From contig CM057467.1 in NCBI GenBank assembly GCA_030035585.1, forward strand, positions 67,134,941-67,198,940: a stretch of DNA of 64,000 nt, written 5' to 3'. The notes below the pieces were generated by a model. The model searched no databases, was not told the origin of the DNA, and saw nothing but the letters and a program-made list of their open reading frames with translations. The first letter of the stretch is position 1. Each line of letters opens with the position of its first letter. The DNA is from Dugong dugon. Its lineage: Eukaryota; Chordata; Mammalia; Sirenia; Dugongidae. Positions 32,246-43,660 of this stretch are shown here, in pieces. Made by a program: the position numbers and the translations under genes.

Positions 32246-32319
32246 CCAGACCAGGCTAGAAAAAGGATGCAAATGAGGACACAAAGCTTAGTGACGCGAG
32301 TCCCACCCCACAAATCAGA

Positions 32320-32490
32320 GACCCCTACTTTCACCTGCCTCCTACCCACTGCATGACCTAGTACAAGTCACATCTCTGCCCTTCAATGTCATTACCTGTA
32401 AAATATGAAACATACTAGTTTGTTCACCGTACTTCTCTAATAAAATGTAAAATGTTAGGTACGCTGCACCTAGAAGGGGTTGCTATTATC
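32320..32490 (+). mobile_element. MIR fragment
   Basis: gcatgacctagtacaagtca, ctctgcccttcaatgtca, acctgtaaaatatgaaacat. Confidence 0.6.
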
Positions 32491-33439
32491 TAGAGCAGCA
32501 CTTTCCAAAGGGTGTAAGGATAATGCAAAAGTAGAATTTCCTAACCAAATAAGTTTAGGGAACACTAGATTAAAAAGATTTCTTACTGTGGGAATTCTCT
32601 GAGCCTTTATCCTGGTAAGATGCATGACGAATCTCTAAGACTGGGGGATAGTATGCTACACTTCCAAGAGTATTTGACCACTGAAGTCACGTTTTGAACA
32701 CGTTATCACAGGCTCAGCGTTCTACAGGACACACTTGGGGAACACCGCAGAAGGCATGCTTCAAACTGCTTCCATAGCCCAGAGTATGAAGGATTTAACT
32801 GTCCCAGAATCTTACCAGGATACACCATGCAACAGAGAGAAGCAATTTAGTAGCATAAAGGACAGCTTTTAGAAGCAATTCCTTGTGGCAGCAAGAATCA
32901 AAGAAGGCAGGTACAGAGCTTAAAGAACTTAGACCAGGACTGTAATGACATTAAATGAAGGTGCGGTTCAGAGACCCAGTGAGCCCCAAACAATTAAGGG
33001 AGGTGTCAATTTGGAGATGAAACCCCAGGACAGCTAAGAGGCAATGGACGTGAAATGGCTAGAGTTTTTCTTCCTTTTCTTTTTCTTTCCTTCCTTCCTT
33101 TCTTTTTAATGCTTAATATCAGGGAAGAAATGTGAAAGTCACAACTTTAAAAGCTATAGCTTGAGATTAAAGGCTGGTCAGGGACCATATGCATAGGGCC
33201 TATAGGCTTCTAAACATGACCAGATAAGCTCAACATCTTCTGTGCAGAAAGGATCCTTCTGAAAACCATCATCCCCCCAGGAGCACACATGGCTGAAGCA
33301 TGGCCTAGCCCCGGGCACAGCCCCAGATCTGGAATTTTCACAAGCTCTTTCCTCACCTGAAATGTGCTCTCCATGGTTCAGGTATTGAGATCACCCCACC
33401 CCAACTACTCCAAACAGTTAGTCCTACTTCATCTGCTGT
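32491..33439. other. Unassigned DNA
   Basis: No family recognised. A TTCC/TTTC-rich patch lies at 33066-33108. Confidence 0.35.
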
Positions 33440-34136
33440 TTTGTTTTGTTTTTCTTTTAATAATTTATTTTATTATTTGCTATTGTTGAGAATATACACA
33501 GCAGAACATACATCAATTCAACAGTTTCTACATATACAATTCAGTGACATTAATTATATTCTTCGAGTTGTGCGATCATTTTCACTTATCTTTTCTGAGT
33601 TGCTCCTCCTTCATTAACATAAACTTATTGCCCCCTAAGCCTCCTATCTAGTCATTCGAGTCGCTGTTGTGAATTTGATCCCATAGAGATAGTTATCAAA
33701 AGAACATAATGCTTAAGGCACACCTTTTTTACTAGTTAAGCTAAACTATTGTTTGGTTTTAAGAACACTTCAGGGGATATTTTTGGTTTAAGGTTCAAAG
33801 ACTATCTCAGGGCAGTAGTTTCAAGGGTTTAGCCACCCTCCATGGCCCCAAAAAGTCTGGGGTCCATGCGAGTTTGAAATTCTGTTCTGCATTTCCTCCC
33901 TTTGATCAGGATTCTTCTGTGGAATCTTTGATCCAAATGTTCAGTAATGGTAGCCAGGCATCGTCCAGTTCTTCTGGTCTCATGGCAAAGTAGGCAGTTG
34001 TTCATGGAAGCAATTCACCACATATTCCATATCCTCCTCCTATTCCTGACCCTCCTTCCTCTGTTGCTCCAGGTGAATAGAGACCAGTTATTGTGCCTCG
34101 GATGGCTGTTTGCAAGCTTTTAAGATCCCAGGAAGT
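33440..34136 (-). mobile_element. L1-type 3' end, minus copy of an inverted pair
   Basis: Starts with T-rich sequence (its A tail on the other strand), then tgagaatatacacagcagaac and gttgtgcgatcattttcac. It continues further into the element than any other copy, up to aagcttttaagatcccaggaa. The part 33472-33976 is the reverse complement of the copy that starts at 34137. Confidence 0.82.
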
Positions 34137-34790
34137 GCCTGGCTATCATTATTGGATATTTTGATCAAAGATTCCATAGAGGAATCTTGATCAAAAGGGG
34201 TAAAATGTAGAGCAGAATTTCAAATTCTAATGGACTCCAGACTTCTGGGAACTATGAAGGTTGGATGAACCCCTGAAACTATTGCCCTGAAATAGTCTTT
34301 AAACCATAAATCAAAAATATCCTCTGGAGTCTTTTAAAACCAAGCCATAGTTTAGCTTAACTAGTAAAAAAAATATCTCCCTTGGGCATTGTGATCTTTT
34401 AAGAACTATCTGCCATAGAGTTGATTCTGACCCATAGCAACCATATGTACAAAAGTTGGTTGGCCAGGTAGATGTCTTCCATCTGTCTTGGCATAGACAA
34501 GTGAGCACTTCCAGCACTGCATCTATTTGTTAAAACATCTTAATTGGTATTCCTTCAGTCTGTCTATCTGGGATCAAATTGACAACCGTAGCTCAAAAGA
34601 TTAGATGGGAACCTTAGGGGACAGTGAATTTATGTTAATGAGGGAGGAACAACTCAGAAAAGGAGGATGAGAATGGTTGCACAACTCAAAGAATGTGATC
34701 AATGTCACTAAATGTAGAAATTGTGGAATTGGTGTGTGTTTTGCTGTGTATATTCTCAACAACAAAAAATAAATAAATAAAATTTAAAGA
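34137..34790 (+). mobile_element. L1-type 3' end, plus copy of an inverted pair
   Basis: Starts tgcctggctatcattattgg, passes atcttgatcaaaaggggt and cctgaaactattgccctgaa, and ends ttgctgtgtatattctcaac with an AATAAATAAATAAA tail. It is interrupted by an RTE piece at 34413-34563. Confidence 0.85.
34413..34563 (-). mobile_element. RTE deletion fragment inserted in the L1-type copy
   Basis: The minus strand codes for a reverse-transcriptase segment (LEVLTCLCQDRWKTSTWP) and then jumps straight to the RTE 3' end (ggttgctatgggtcagaatc on that strand). CTATCTG at 34406-34412 and 34564-34570 flanks it and is present once in the other copies of the host repeat, which supports a target duplication. Confidence 0.72.
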
Positions 34791-34953
34791 AGAAAGATGC
34801 TATGCAAGGAACTAGGAAGTAGAACAGAAGCACTAAACACATAATTAGGCCAATTAACCGAGATGTCCCATGGAACCATGACCCTAAACCTCCAAACCAA
34901 GGAATCAAATCCCATAAGGTATTTGGTTGTACATAAGCTGCCTCAGCATCTAT

Positions 34954-36605
34954 GCTTTTTTTTTTTTTTTTTTTGGTCATTGTGAATATCTCTATCACAC
35001 AACTTTTGTCGGTTCTACTTTTTACAAGTGTACAACTTATTGACAGCGATTATAATAATAGGCTCCCTTCAGCCCCGGTAACCAGTAATAAACTTTGGTC
35101 TCAATAAACTTGCTTTTTCTTGTTTCTTTATATAAGTGAGATGATACAATATTTATCTTTTTGTAATTGACTTATTTCACTCAGCATAATATCTTTAAGC
35201 TCCATCCATATTGTAGCATGTATCAAGACTTCATTTCTCTTACTGGCTGAGTAGTATTCCATTGTTGGTATGGACCACATTTTGTTATCCATTCATCTGT
35301 TGATGGACATTTAGGTTGTTTCCACCTTTTGGCTATTGTGAATAGTACTGTAGTGAACATTGGTGTACAAGTCTCTGTTTGAGTCTCTGCTTTCAAGTCT
35401 TTTTGGTACATATCTAGGAGTGGAATTACTGGGTCACATGGTAGTTCTTTTTTAATTTTTTTGCAAAACCGACACACTGTTTTCCTCAACGGCTGTACCA
35501 TTTGCATTCCCAGCAGCAGTGAATTAGGGTTCCAGTTTACCCACATCCTCGCAAATATTTGTTATTTTCTGATTTTTTTTTTTTTTTTATTTTAGCCATC
35601 CTAGTCGTAGTGAAATGATATCTTATTTTAGTTTTGATTTGCATCACTCTGATGGCTAATGATGCCGAGCATCTTTTCGTATATTTGGTAGCCATTTGCA
35701 TGTCATCTTTTGTAAAATGTCTATTCACGTCCTTTGCCCATTTTATGATTGGGTAATTTGTCTTTTTGTTGTTAAATTGTTGACGTTTGATATGTATTTT
35801 GATTACTAGATTATTATTGGATCTATGGTTTCCAAAGATATTCTTCCCGTCTGTAGCTTGTCTTTTCTCTTGTTTTGGTAAATTCTTTTGATGAACAAAA
35901 GTTTTTAATTTTTATGAGGTCCCATTTATTTATTTTCTCTTTTGTTCTTTGTGCTTTTGTTATTATATTAGATAATCCATTGTTAAAAGTTAGACCTGAC
36001 AGCATTGCCCCTGCATTTTCTTTTAAGTATTTTATGGTTTTAGTTTGCCCATTTAGGTTCTTAACCCATTTTGAATTTGATTTTGTGTATGGTGTGAGGC
36101 ATGGATTCTGTTTCATTTTTCTGCACGTGGAAATCCAATTTTCCCAGCATGAGTTACTGAAGAGACTCCTCTTTCCCAGTGGACTTAGCACTCTTGTCAA
36201 AAGTAAGTTGACCATAGATATGTGGGTTTATTGTGCGACTCTCAATTCTATTCCACTGGTCTAAGTGTCTGTTGTTATACCAGTACTAGGCTATTGTGAT
36301 TACTCTAGCTGTATAGTATGTTTTAAATTCAGGAGAGTAAGTCTTCCTACTTTCTTCTCTTTCAATATTGTTTTAGCTATTCAGGGTCTCCTGCCATTCC
36401 ACATAAAGTTGAGGATTGGTTTTTCCATTTCTGTAAAGAAGTCTGTTGGAATTTTGATTGGGATTGCATTGAATCTATAGATTGCTTTGGGTAGTACTGA
36501 CATCTTAACAATATTAAGTCTTTCAGTCCATGGACATGGAACATCTTCCCATTTATTTAAGTATTCTTTAATCTCTTTCAGCAGTGTTTTGTAATTTTCA
36601 TTGTA
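34954..36605 (-). pseudogene. L1M-type LINE: dead ORF2 3' part plus 3' UTR
   Basis: A T run at 34956-34974 marks the A tail. The coding part on the minus strand runs from 36605 leftward: [20 protein letters not shown] near 36500, SCWENWISTCRK and KINKWDLIKIKNFCSSKE in 35823-36215, MNRHFTKDDMQMATK and SLAIRVMQIKTKIRYH in 35537-35728, then PCDPVIPLL and CTPMFTTVLFTIAKRWKQPK in 35223-35546. These are the C-terminal third of L1 ORF2, past the catalytic reverse-transcriptase core. Frames change between blocks, so it is inactive. 5' truncated. Confidence 0.93.
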
Positions 36606-36735
36606 GTACATTGATTACATTCTTAGAGTTGTGCAATCATTCTCACCCTCCTTTTCTGAGGTGTTTCTTCCTTATTAACATTAATTCACTGACCCCTAAG
36701 TTTCCTATCTAATCTTTCGAGTTGCTGTTTTCTTT
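36606..36735 (-). mobile_element. L1-type 3' end fragment
   Basis: acattgattacattcttagagttgtgc, cttattaacattaattcactg and tttcctatctaatctttcgag match the middle of the copies at 33440 and 50787. Its own tail end is missing, because the ORF2 remnant abuts it at 36605. Confidence 0.8.
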
Positions 36736-37110
36736 AATCAACCTCTACTGAAATACAAGTGTCGGTTGTCCCTTCTTTCTCCTCTTAACCGTGAATACCC
36801 ACTCTACCACCACTGCCAAATAAATACACACTGTACATAAATACCAAGAGCAATATGAAGTTACTGAGAAGCCCACAGAGGGGATAGTGGAGAAATTTAC
36901 ATGGTATATCCACATAAAACTACTCAAAAGAGTTTTTCAGACATTTATTATCTCCCCTAGGCCCTTTTCTGCCATGCTTTTTTTCTGAGGATTCCCGGTG
37001 TAATTTTTCCTTTTGTGCAGTGTATAGCCTACCTAGCTCCTGTCTTCCATGCCCAGATCTTTAGAGATTAAAGGCAAGCTAGAGGCAATGCAGAGGAGTA
37101 GAAGAAGCAT
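36736..37110. other. Unassigned DNA
   Basis: Nothing recognised. Confidence 0.35.
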
Positions 37111-37111
37111 A

Positions 37112-37335
37112 ATTACTGAAATTATACAGAACTAGGTTCCAGTCCTGGCTTTGCAACTTCCTTGTGGAGGGATCTTGAGCAAGTCATTTAACTTTTCTAA
37201 GACTCCATTTCTTTTTGAGAGATATGGGATGACAATGCTATTCTGCATGGTTGTTCTGTGGATGAGAGAAAAGGAACATGAAACACATAGCATGGTACCT
37301 GGTGCAGAGGAGGCACTCAGTGAACTGCAGGAAAA
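37112..37335 (+). mobile_element. MIR, good copy
   Basis: gaactaggttccagtcctggc, tttgcaacttccttgtgga, ttgagcaagtcatttaact, ctaagactccatttct, tagcatggtacctggtgcag, aggcactcagtgaac. Confidence 0.8.
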
Positions 37336-37705
37336 TGATGCAGAGAGGAATTGAGAAGTGTCTGGACCCAGATGGTGGCTGTTAGAACGGGAAGAAAGGG
37401 ACAGGTGCATGAGACATTATGTCTCAACATAGACTGGGACTGTGCTGGAGTGAAAGCAAGTGATGACAGGTCTCTGTTAAAGAGATTAAGTGCTTGGCCT
37501 TGCATGAAGCTCAGAGTGCCAGTCATGATGTGGCTTGACAGCTGAGTATCAGGGACCACTGTGAAAATAAGCCTGGTGTCTCCCAGGGCCCGCCCTGGGG
37601 ATAAAAGGCAGAATTAATTAATTAAAATCATAGTTGTAGATCTGCTTGATGTTCGAGCAGATAAACGACAGGGCCACCTAATTGGTGAATGTGGACAAGA
37701 CTGTT
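37336..37705. other. Unassigned DNA
   Basis: No repeat. 37590-37700 is AT-rich and carries AATTAATTAATTAAAATC. Confidence 0.35.
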
Positions 37706-37715
37706 AATAAATGGC

Positions 37716-38006
37716 CGTATTATTTTTTTTTTTTTAGTTTTTATTATAGTGAAATATATCAAACAAAACATTTTCCTTTTCAACCATTCTTACCTGTACA
37801 ATCCAGTGACATTAGTTACATTCACCATGTTGTGTAACTATCACCATTATTTGTTTCCAAATTATTTTATTACCCTTAATAGAAACTCAGTACCCCTCAA
37901 GCAATACCTCCCCATTTCTCCCTCCCACCCATCCCTGGTAACAACTAATAACCTTTTCAAATATTATATCATCCCACTTATATGAAATATCTAAAATAGG
38001 CAAATG
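37716..38006 (-). mobile_element. L1M-type 3' UTR fragment with 10-bp target-site duplication
   Basis: T run at 37723-37735, then ttttattatagtgaaatata, gtacaatccagtgacattag, ttgtgtaactatcaccatt and aactcagtacccctcaagc. AATAAATGGC is exact at 37706-37715 and 38007-38016. It is 5' truncated within the 3' UTR, so it has no coding part. Confidence 0.88.
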
Positions 38007-38016
38007 AATAAATGGC

Positions 38017-38309
38017 TTTTTGATTCTAGGTTCTAAGACATCCTTTTAAAAGTTATGCTTTGTTTTAAATTTTGTTTGAAGATATTTGTGTTTTGTGTTG
38101 CTTTATAGAGTAGCAGCTGAGACATAAAGTTAGCATACTTTGCTCTGATTTTCAAGATGGTCAAAAATGACATTGAACATTATATCATCATACTTGGCTC
38201 CTCCTGGAGGCACGAGAAATCAGGAGAATCTGGAAGGTCTTGAATGATAGCTAGTACTTTGTAATAGAAATGCCTGCTCTTCAAAGTTAGACAAAGGAAG
38301 ATTGAAATC
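38017..38309. other. Unassigned DNA
   Basis: Nothing recognised. Confidence 0.35.
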
Positions 38310-38460
38310 CTAGCTAAGACCTTCAAGAATATGACGATGACCATGTTATTTAACCTCTCTGAGTCTCCATTTTCTCTTCTATGTAATGAGTACAAAAAGT
38401 CCTGTCTCTATAAGGGAAACCACGTATTTGGCACATGATTGATGCTCAGTACATACTAGT
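38310..38460 (+). mobile_element. MIR
   Basis: gaccatgttatttaacctctct, gagtctccattttctcttc, tatttggcacatgattgatgc, tcagtacatacta. Confidence 0.68.
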
Positions 38461-39354
38461 TTTCCTTCATTAAAGATTGGATTTACAGGATGTAGATTAT
38501 TGTGAGGCTTTACATTGGGTAGAATGAGGGAGAAAAGAGAACTTTATGTGTGGCTTCAGAATGTCTATGGTTTGCTATCGAGAGTAGAGATATGGAACAA
38601 AGAAGACTGAAGATTGTATCTCAGGAAGTCAAATCCCACTTCAAGGCTTTTGTGAGCTGAGCTGCATAACTGTAATATGACAATGAAAAGAGAAGTGCTG
38701 TTTAAAACAAAAGAGAAAGAAAGGGCTCTTTTGAAAAGAGGGATTGAGGGACTTGGAGTATCAGGAAGCTAGACGTCTACACAGTGTGAGTGCAAGTGTG
38801 AGTAAAACATCTGGGTTGTGGATAAAATGAGAGAAGACACAGAGCGATGCTGCTGTGGTGATGAGCTGCAGACCAAGCAGATAAGAGTCCCTGGTACAGG
38901 TTCCAAAACTGGCACAGGGTCAGGTCATAACAGAGCCCCGGAGGCCTTGTGGATACAGGGAAGACCACCAACGCATTTTTGTCTTGATCATTTTACACTC
39001 AGTAGGCAGAATCCTCAAGAAGAATTGCTCCCTGGGGCCCGCCTTAGGGCTGAGTGTACAGAATTGCTGATGGTGATACACACATGATATGGATTTTGGT
39101 AGGAACTGTGTCATACTGAAGTAAAAAGAAGTTGCAACTTCCAGCTTGAGCCATCATGTATTGTAGTCTTCAGGAAAGTATATTTCCAGGGCCTCAGCAT
39201 GATCCTCAACCTACAAGAAAACAGACTCAAGGTCTAATAAGGGTAATTCCAACTGTACAGTCTTGAGTGGCCCAATAAGGCAAAAAAGGCTGAGTGGATA
39301 CCTGCATGTTTGCACAGAAAGTCAAATTGCTAAGCTAATGGTATCATAATTTTT
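38461..39354. other. Unassigned DNA
   Basis: No family recognised. Open frames at 38777-39114 overlap on both strands and have no recognisable product. Confidence 0.35.
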
Positions 39355-39580
39355 GATGTCATGGAAGAAGCCCAGACTTCAGAGCTGGGCAAGGCTGGGT
39401 TTGAATTTTAGTTCCATCAATATTAGTTACATAACCTCTAGTAAGTTATTTAAGTTTTCTGAGTTCCTTTCCTCGTGCATCAAAAAGAAACAATATTACT
39501 TATATTGTAGTGTAGATAACATGGTAACATATGTTAAACAGGATACTTGTCCCTAGAACATAGAAGCTGCACAAGGTAAA
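39355..39580 (+). mobile_element. MIR
   Basis: gggcaaggctgggtttgaat, tacataacctctagtaag, ttatttaagttttctgagtt, ctagaacatagaagctgca. Confidence 0.68.
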
Positions 39581-39730
39581 AGATAAGACTCCTTCCCTTT
39601 CCCTTGACAGGATGGCTTAGCAGGTAGAGCAAAGGAGAGCCACCTGCAAGGAAGGTCGGATTTTAGAAGTGAGTCTGCAAACTTCCCCCAACTCTATGAG
39701 AAGAATGATACAGGGTCAGTGTTTTATCCC

Positions 39731-40176
39731 TGGTAAAGACTGAATTGTGTCCTTAAAAAAGGTATGTTGAAGTCCTAACACTCCGTACCTATGAACATGA
39801 CTTTGGAAATAGGATGTTTTAAGATGGTGTAAATTAAGTAAACAGGAGATCATAGCAGAGTAGAGTGGGTCCTAATCCAGTATGAGTGGTGTCCTTATAT
39901 GAGAGGAGAAGAGACACAGAGCAACACACTGGAGAAGACAGCCACATGAAGATGCACCTAGAAGCCAAGGAACATCAAGAAACACCTAAGGCTGCAAGAA
40001 GTAGAGGAGACAAGGAAGGATCCTCTCCTAGAGCAGACAGAGAAAGAGAGCATGGCCCTGCTGAGGCCCTGAATTCAGACTCCCAGACTCTAGAACTGTG
40101 CAAAACCTAAATTTATGTTTTTATAAGCCACCCAGTTTGTGATATTTTATTCTGGCAGCCCTAGGAAACTAATATA
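39731..40176 (+). mobile_element. Solo LTR, MLT1-like
   Basis: Classic MLT1 order: tggtaaagactgaattgtgtcc, gtatgttgaagtcctaacac, gtgggtcctaatccagtatg, tgtccttatatgagaggaga, gccacatgaagatgcac, cagactctagaactgtgc, ttttataagccacccagtttg and cctaggaaactaata. About 446 bp. The ends are too eroded for a clean 5-bp target duplication. Confidence 0.9.
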
Positions 40177-40615
40177 ATCCAGAAGAATTATGTCTGAAGG
40201 TAGAGCTGACAGTTTGGTCAGGGAGATTATTTTGGACATACTGGGTAGAAGGAAAGGGTGCATGCAACATTTTTTCAAACACACTGCGCAGGCAGACCAT
40301 CTTTACTGCCCACTGCCAAAGTCCCGCCCTTAAGGATAAGAGAAGGTGTAGGACAGGATGATGCCAGAAGGGCCAGAAGGAGCCTCACTTGTTCATCAGG
40401 GAGAGTTTACAGGTACCCACGTCTCTACTCTGACCTGCCTGCCAGCCACCCTTTATAAAGACTTGGCTTGGATCTCCCTCTTACTGCATTGTTTTGAGAG
40501 AGGAATGACTTACTGTGTTTTGTCAGTTCCTTTAAGGAATTGGAAAAGTCTTGGTACCTTAAGGTCACAAATGCAACCCAAAAGCATAGAGCCCATATAA
40601 AGTCTGGCCTGGAAA
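40177..40615. other. Unassigned DNA
   Basis: Nothing recognised. Two overlapping open frames lack recognisable features. Confidence 0.35.
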
Positions 40616-40617
40616 GG

Positions 40618-40830
40618 TAGACTAGTAGAGAAAGACCAATACCCAGGGCCTAGACCTAACTCCAACAGCCTCTTAACTCTGTGACCTTGAGCAAAAGACT
40701 GGATATCTATGGTCCTTAGTCTCCTTATCTACAACATAGCGAGGTGCAGTGGGAAGGCAACACCTGTCTTGTCTTAGGCAGCATTGTGAAAGCTATTCAA
40801 ATGTGAGAAATCATATGAATTACCAGCAAG
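40618..40830 (+). mobile_element. MIR
   Basis: ctaactccaacagcctctta, actctgtgaccttgagcaa, agtctccttatctacaacat, tgtgaaagctattcaaatg. Confidence 0.62.
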
Positions 40831-40849
40831 GTGAAGTAGAAACACTATC

Positions 40850-41095
40850 TAAAATGTATTGAGTGACTACTATATGCCAGAAATTACTCTAGGTCCTTTG
40901 TATTTTTAATTCTTCAACCTTCACCTCCTAATGAAGTAGATGCTATTACTATCCATCATTTCACAGATGGGAAAACTAAAACAGAGAGCGGTTAGACAAC
41001 TCACCCAAGGTCACAGAGCTGGAAGGTGGCAGAGACAGAATTCAAACCCAGATCAACTGTCTTCAGAGCCTGCGGACTTTGCTGCTGAGCTCTAC
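40850..41095 (-). mobile_element. MIR, nearly full length
   Basis: Complement: attgagtgactactatatgcc, tagatgctattactatccat, atttcacagatgggaaaact, caactcacccaaggtcacag, agctggaaggtggcagag, aattcaaacccagatcaact, ctgctgagctctaccc. Confidence 0.83.
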
Positions 41096-42294
41096 CCAGG
41101 AACGGGGCAGACCTGGTTATTAATTGAGATCCCCTTGTTTATTATCTGTTCTGCACTAGCGAAATCGCGTAACTACTAGTGGCCTCATTGACAAAGTAGA
41201 GATGCTATTTCCTACCTCAACGAGCAAATCAGATCCGTGTGTGCAGCAGGGTGAATGAATAAGAAATAAATCGGTGTTTACATCTCCTTTCCCCACCCCA
41301 CGAAGGAAAGCCTGCCTATGTTCCTGTAACCTTGGCTAACTAATCGCAGACAACAAAATAGTGGAAGGCAAATGAGTGAAAACTTAATAAACACAAGATT
41401 TGTGGATTATAATAAATACTAGGAAGGAACTAGCCAGCGTGATAACACGTAAGAGTAAGGGGGAGCTACTTCAACTGGGCAATCAGTGATGGTACACTGA
41501 GGTGGTGATGAATCCCATGAAAAACAGTGAGAATTGTTTTTAATCTTGTGGCATGGGTTGGAGGATCCTCAGCCATGACTGAGGCAGCTGGGAGCGCTGG
41601 GAAGAGTTTATTTGCATGAAAGAAATTATGGAATGATGATGATGGCATTTCTTTTGCCAGAGGGTGGTTGGGGAAAGTATTCATGTACGTTTTATATGTA
41701 TAGCTAAGCACTGTAAGTAGAGCTTGATAGATACTAAACGAATGGAGTTTCTTTCCTTCTCTCTTTTTTATCCTTCCCTATTATTTGGCAGTAGCCATGG
41801 GAGGAATACGAGATTAAAGCACTCCCCTTTCACTGGGAGAAAGTATGCCACTGCGATTGGATTGAAATCAACACTTCACCTTCTCCTTTCCCACAAAAAA
41901 AAAAAAAAAAACAGATTTTAATTTTAACATGAAATTTTGATGAGCCGAATACGCGGCATTGCCTAGGTCGATATCTACATTTCAAATGCATTTACTGCCA
42001 TTACTGAAAGAATCTCCACTTGGTGAACCATTAAGACGAAGCGATGAGTAAACTAGCTAAATCATGCCTAGGGTAACCACTCTGCAGAGCTTGTTGGAAA
42101 AAGGCTCTCTTCCTGCAAGTGATGATTGGTAAAGGAATGTTTCTGGAAAATGACCCTTCTAGAAAGGAGAGAGCTTCTAATCAGGAGAACACTAAATATA
42201 GATGAAAGTGGGGAGGGAGGGGGCCTATGGAATATATCAGTCTGTGAATAAATAGGTCCGAGTGAATCTCCTTACTGTGTCATCACCAGCTATA
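41096..42294. other. Unassigned DNA, includes A run and a repeat-free block
   Basis: No family recognised. There is an A run at 41894-41911. The 41915-42180 stretch has an unusual density of CpG for an AT-rich region (gccgaatacgcggcattgcc) and is listed as a possible conserved block. Confidence 0.35.
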
Positions 42295-42440
42295 TAACCA
42301 TTTATTTCAGAAATCTCTATTGAGCACCTACTATGTGCAAGGCAGTGTTCTGAATACTGAGGGTTTAGCAGTTAACAAGGAGAACTAAGCGGACAAATCT
42401 CTGCTGCCCTGGGGTTTACGTTCATGTAGTAGGCAATAAT
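42295..42440 (-). mobile_element. L2 3' end
   Basis: tctctattgagcacctactatg, aggcagtgttctgaatactg, agcagttaacaaggagaact, ctgccctggggtttacgttc. Confidence 0.75.
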
Positions 42441-42449
42441 AAATACATA

Positions 42450-42475
42450 GAAACATACATACATACATACATACT
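42450..42475. repeat. (CATA)n microsatellite
   Basis: Five to six units of cata. Confidence 0.93.
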
Positions 42476-42654
42476 TACAATGTGTAGTATGGCAGCTGGC
42501 AGCAAGTAGTATGGAGTAAAATAAAGAAGGGGCAGGAGATGGGAAATGCTGACAGTGGGTGGTGGAAACTGGAGAAGTTGTGCTTTTTAAAATAGGGTGG
42601 TCAGGAGAAGCCTCCCTGAGCAAAGCCCGTGGGTGGTCACTGGAGAGCAGTTAA

Positions 42655-42935
42655 AAGCACAAACTTATTCATTTTTCCGACTGTCGGTCACATGGGTCCA
42701 GTCCTCAGCTCTACCACTCACCAGTTGGAAGACTGACTTTCCTTACTTCATCTTTCTAAGGAGAAAGTCGTGTTGTATGCTGCTGTGGTATAAGTGGAAG
42801 GAACAGGACTTTGGGTTTGAATTTTCCTCTGTCACTTACTGTGACGAAATTAGCTGCGTGAACATGGGAAAATTAACTTCTCTGCACCTTTGCTGGCACG
42901 GAGTAGTTGCTCAGTATGCATTTCTTTTTTTAAAG
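42655..42935 (+). mobile_element. Two adjoining MIR pieces
   Basis: First: gtccagtcctcagctctacc, actcaccagttggaagactg. Second: actttgggtttgaattttcc, ctgtcacttactgtgacg, acttctctgcacctttgctgg, ttgctcagtatgcattt. Each restarts the MIR order. Confidence 0.6.
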
Positions 42936-43052
42936 TACTACATAGATGAATGGATGATGTGTGATGGGCATTTCAAATAGGGGCATACAGGAGACATACA
43001 TATGAGAGCACAGAGCTGGGGCATTTAACCTAGTCTACTTGGAAATTCATAT

Positions 43053-43097
43053 AGTGTCACTATGAGTTGGAATTGACTCGATGGCACACAACAACAG
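43053..43097 (+). mobile_element. Orphan SINE/RTE 3' tail
   Basis: Only tgtcactatgagttggaatt, gactcgatggcac and acaacaac are present. Confidence 0.7.
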
Positions 43098-43329
43098 TCT
43101 GATATTAAAAACGTGCTCTATCATCTTCAAGGCCTATACCATGTGAAGTGAACAGGTCAGCTCTTGAAAACTCAGGAAAGTAAAGGTCAACCAATCTTGT
43201 GGAGTAATTGCAACAAGCTTGAGTGCCAGCCACACGCTCAACTTCTCCCAATTCCCAGAATATTCCAGAACCTTTTTACCTCTGTATCTTTTAAATTGCT
43301 CCTTACACCTACTGGTATAACCCTCCACC

Positions 43330-43660
43330 ATTATCTGTCCTGGAAATCTCATGAATCTTCCAGTGCCAGCCCTATTGGCATTTTCTCTGGGGGGACTTCT
43401 CTGATTCCTACTGACCTAGTTAGTCATTTCCTCCTCTGAGTTTTATCAGCACCTCATTCATCTCTCAATTGCTTTGGGAACATCCTACCCTAATTCACCT
43501 GTTTTTGAGCCTGTAGTCTCCTTATTCATCTCGTGTATACCCAGTGGCTAGAAGAGAGCCTGTTACTAGAGATTTGGCTGAATAGATAAGTGGATGGGTC
43601 AGAGGAGAAACGGAGGAGTGAGTGGATGAGTGGATAGATGGACGGATGAAGGTTTTGCTT
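43330..43660 (+). mobile_element. L2 3' region with degenerate GGAT tail
   Basis: cttctctgattcctactgac, gagttttatcagcacctcatt, tagtctccttattcatctcg, cccagtggctagaagagagcc, then gtggatgagtggatagatgg in place of the L2 terminal repeat. Confidence 0.62.

Noticed and set aside
33066-33108. TTCC-rich patch as a poly-pyrimidine splice signal
   Set aside because: No acceptor AG with a following open exon; it looks like simple-sequence drift.
35223-36611. Possible functional reverse-transcriptase gene
   Set aside because: It is the C-terminal part of L1 ORF2 in several broken frames, 5' truncated, with a 3' UTR and A tail.
41894-41911. A run as the tail of a processed pseudogene
   Set aside because: The upstream sequence has no recognisable coding or gene sequence, and no target duplication is visible.
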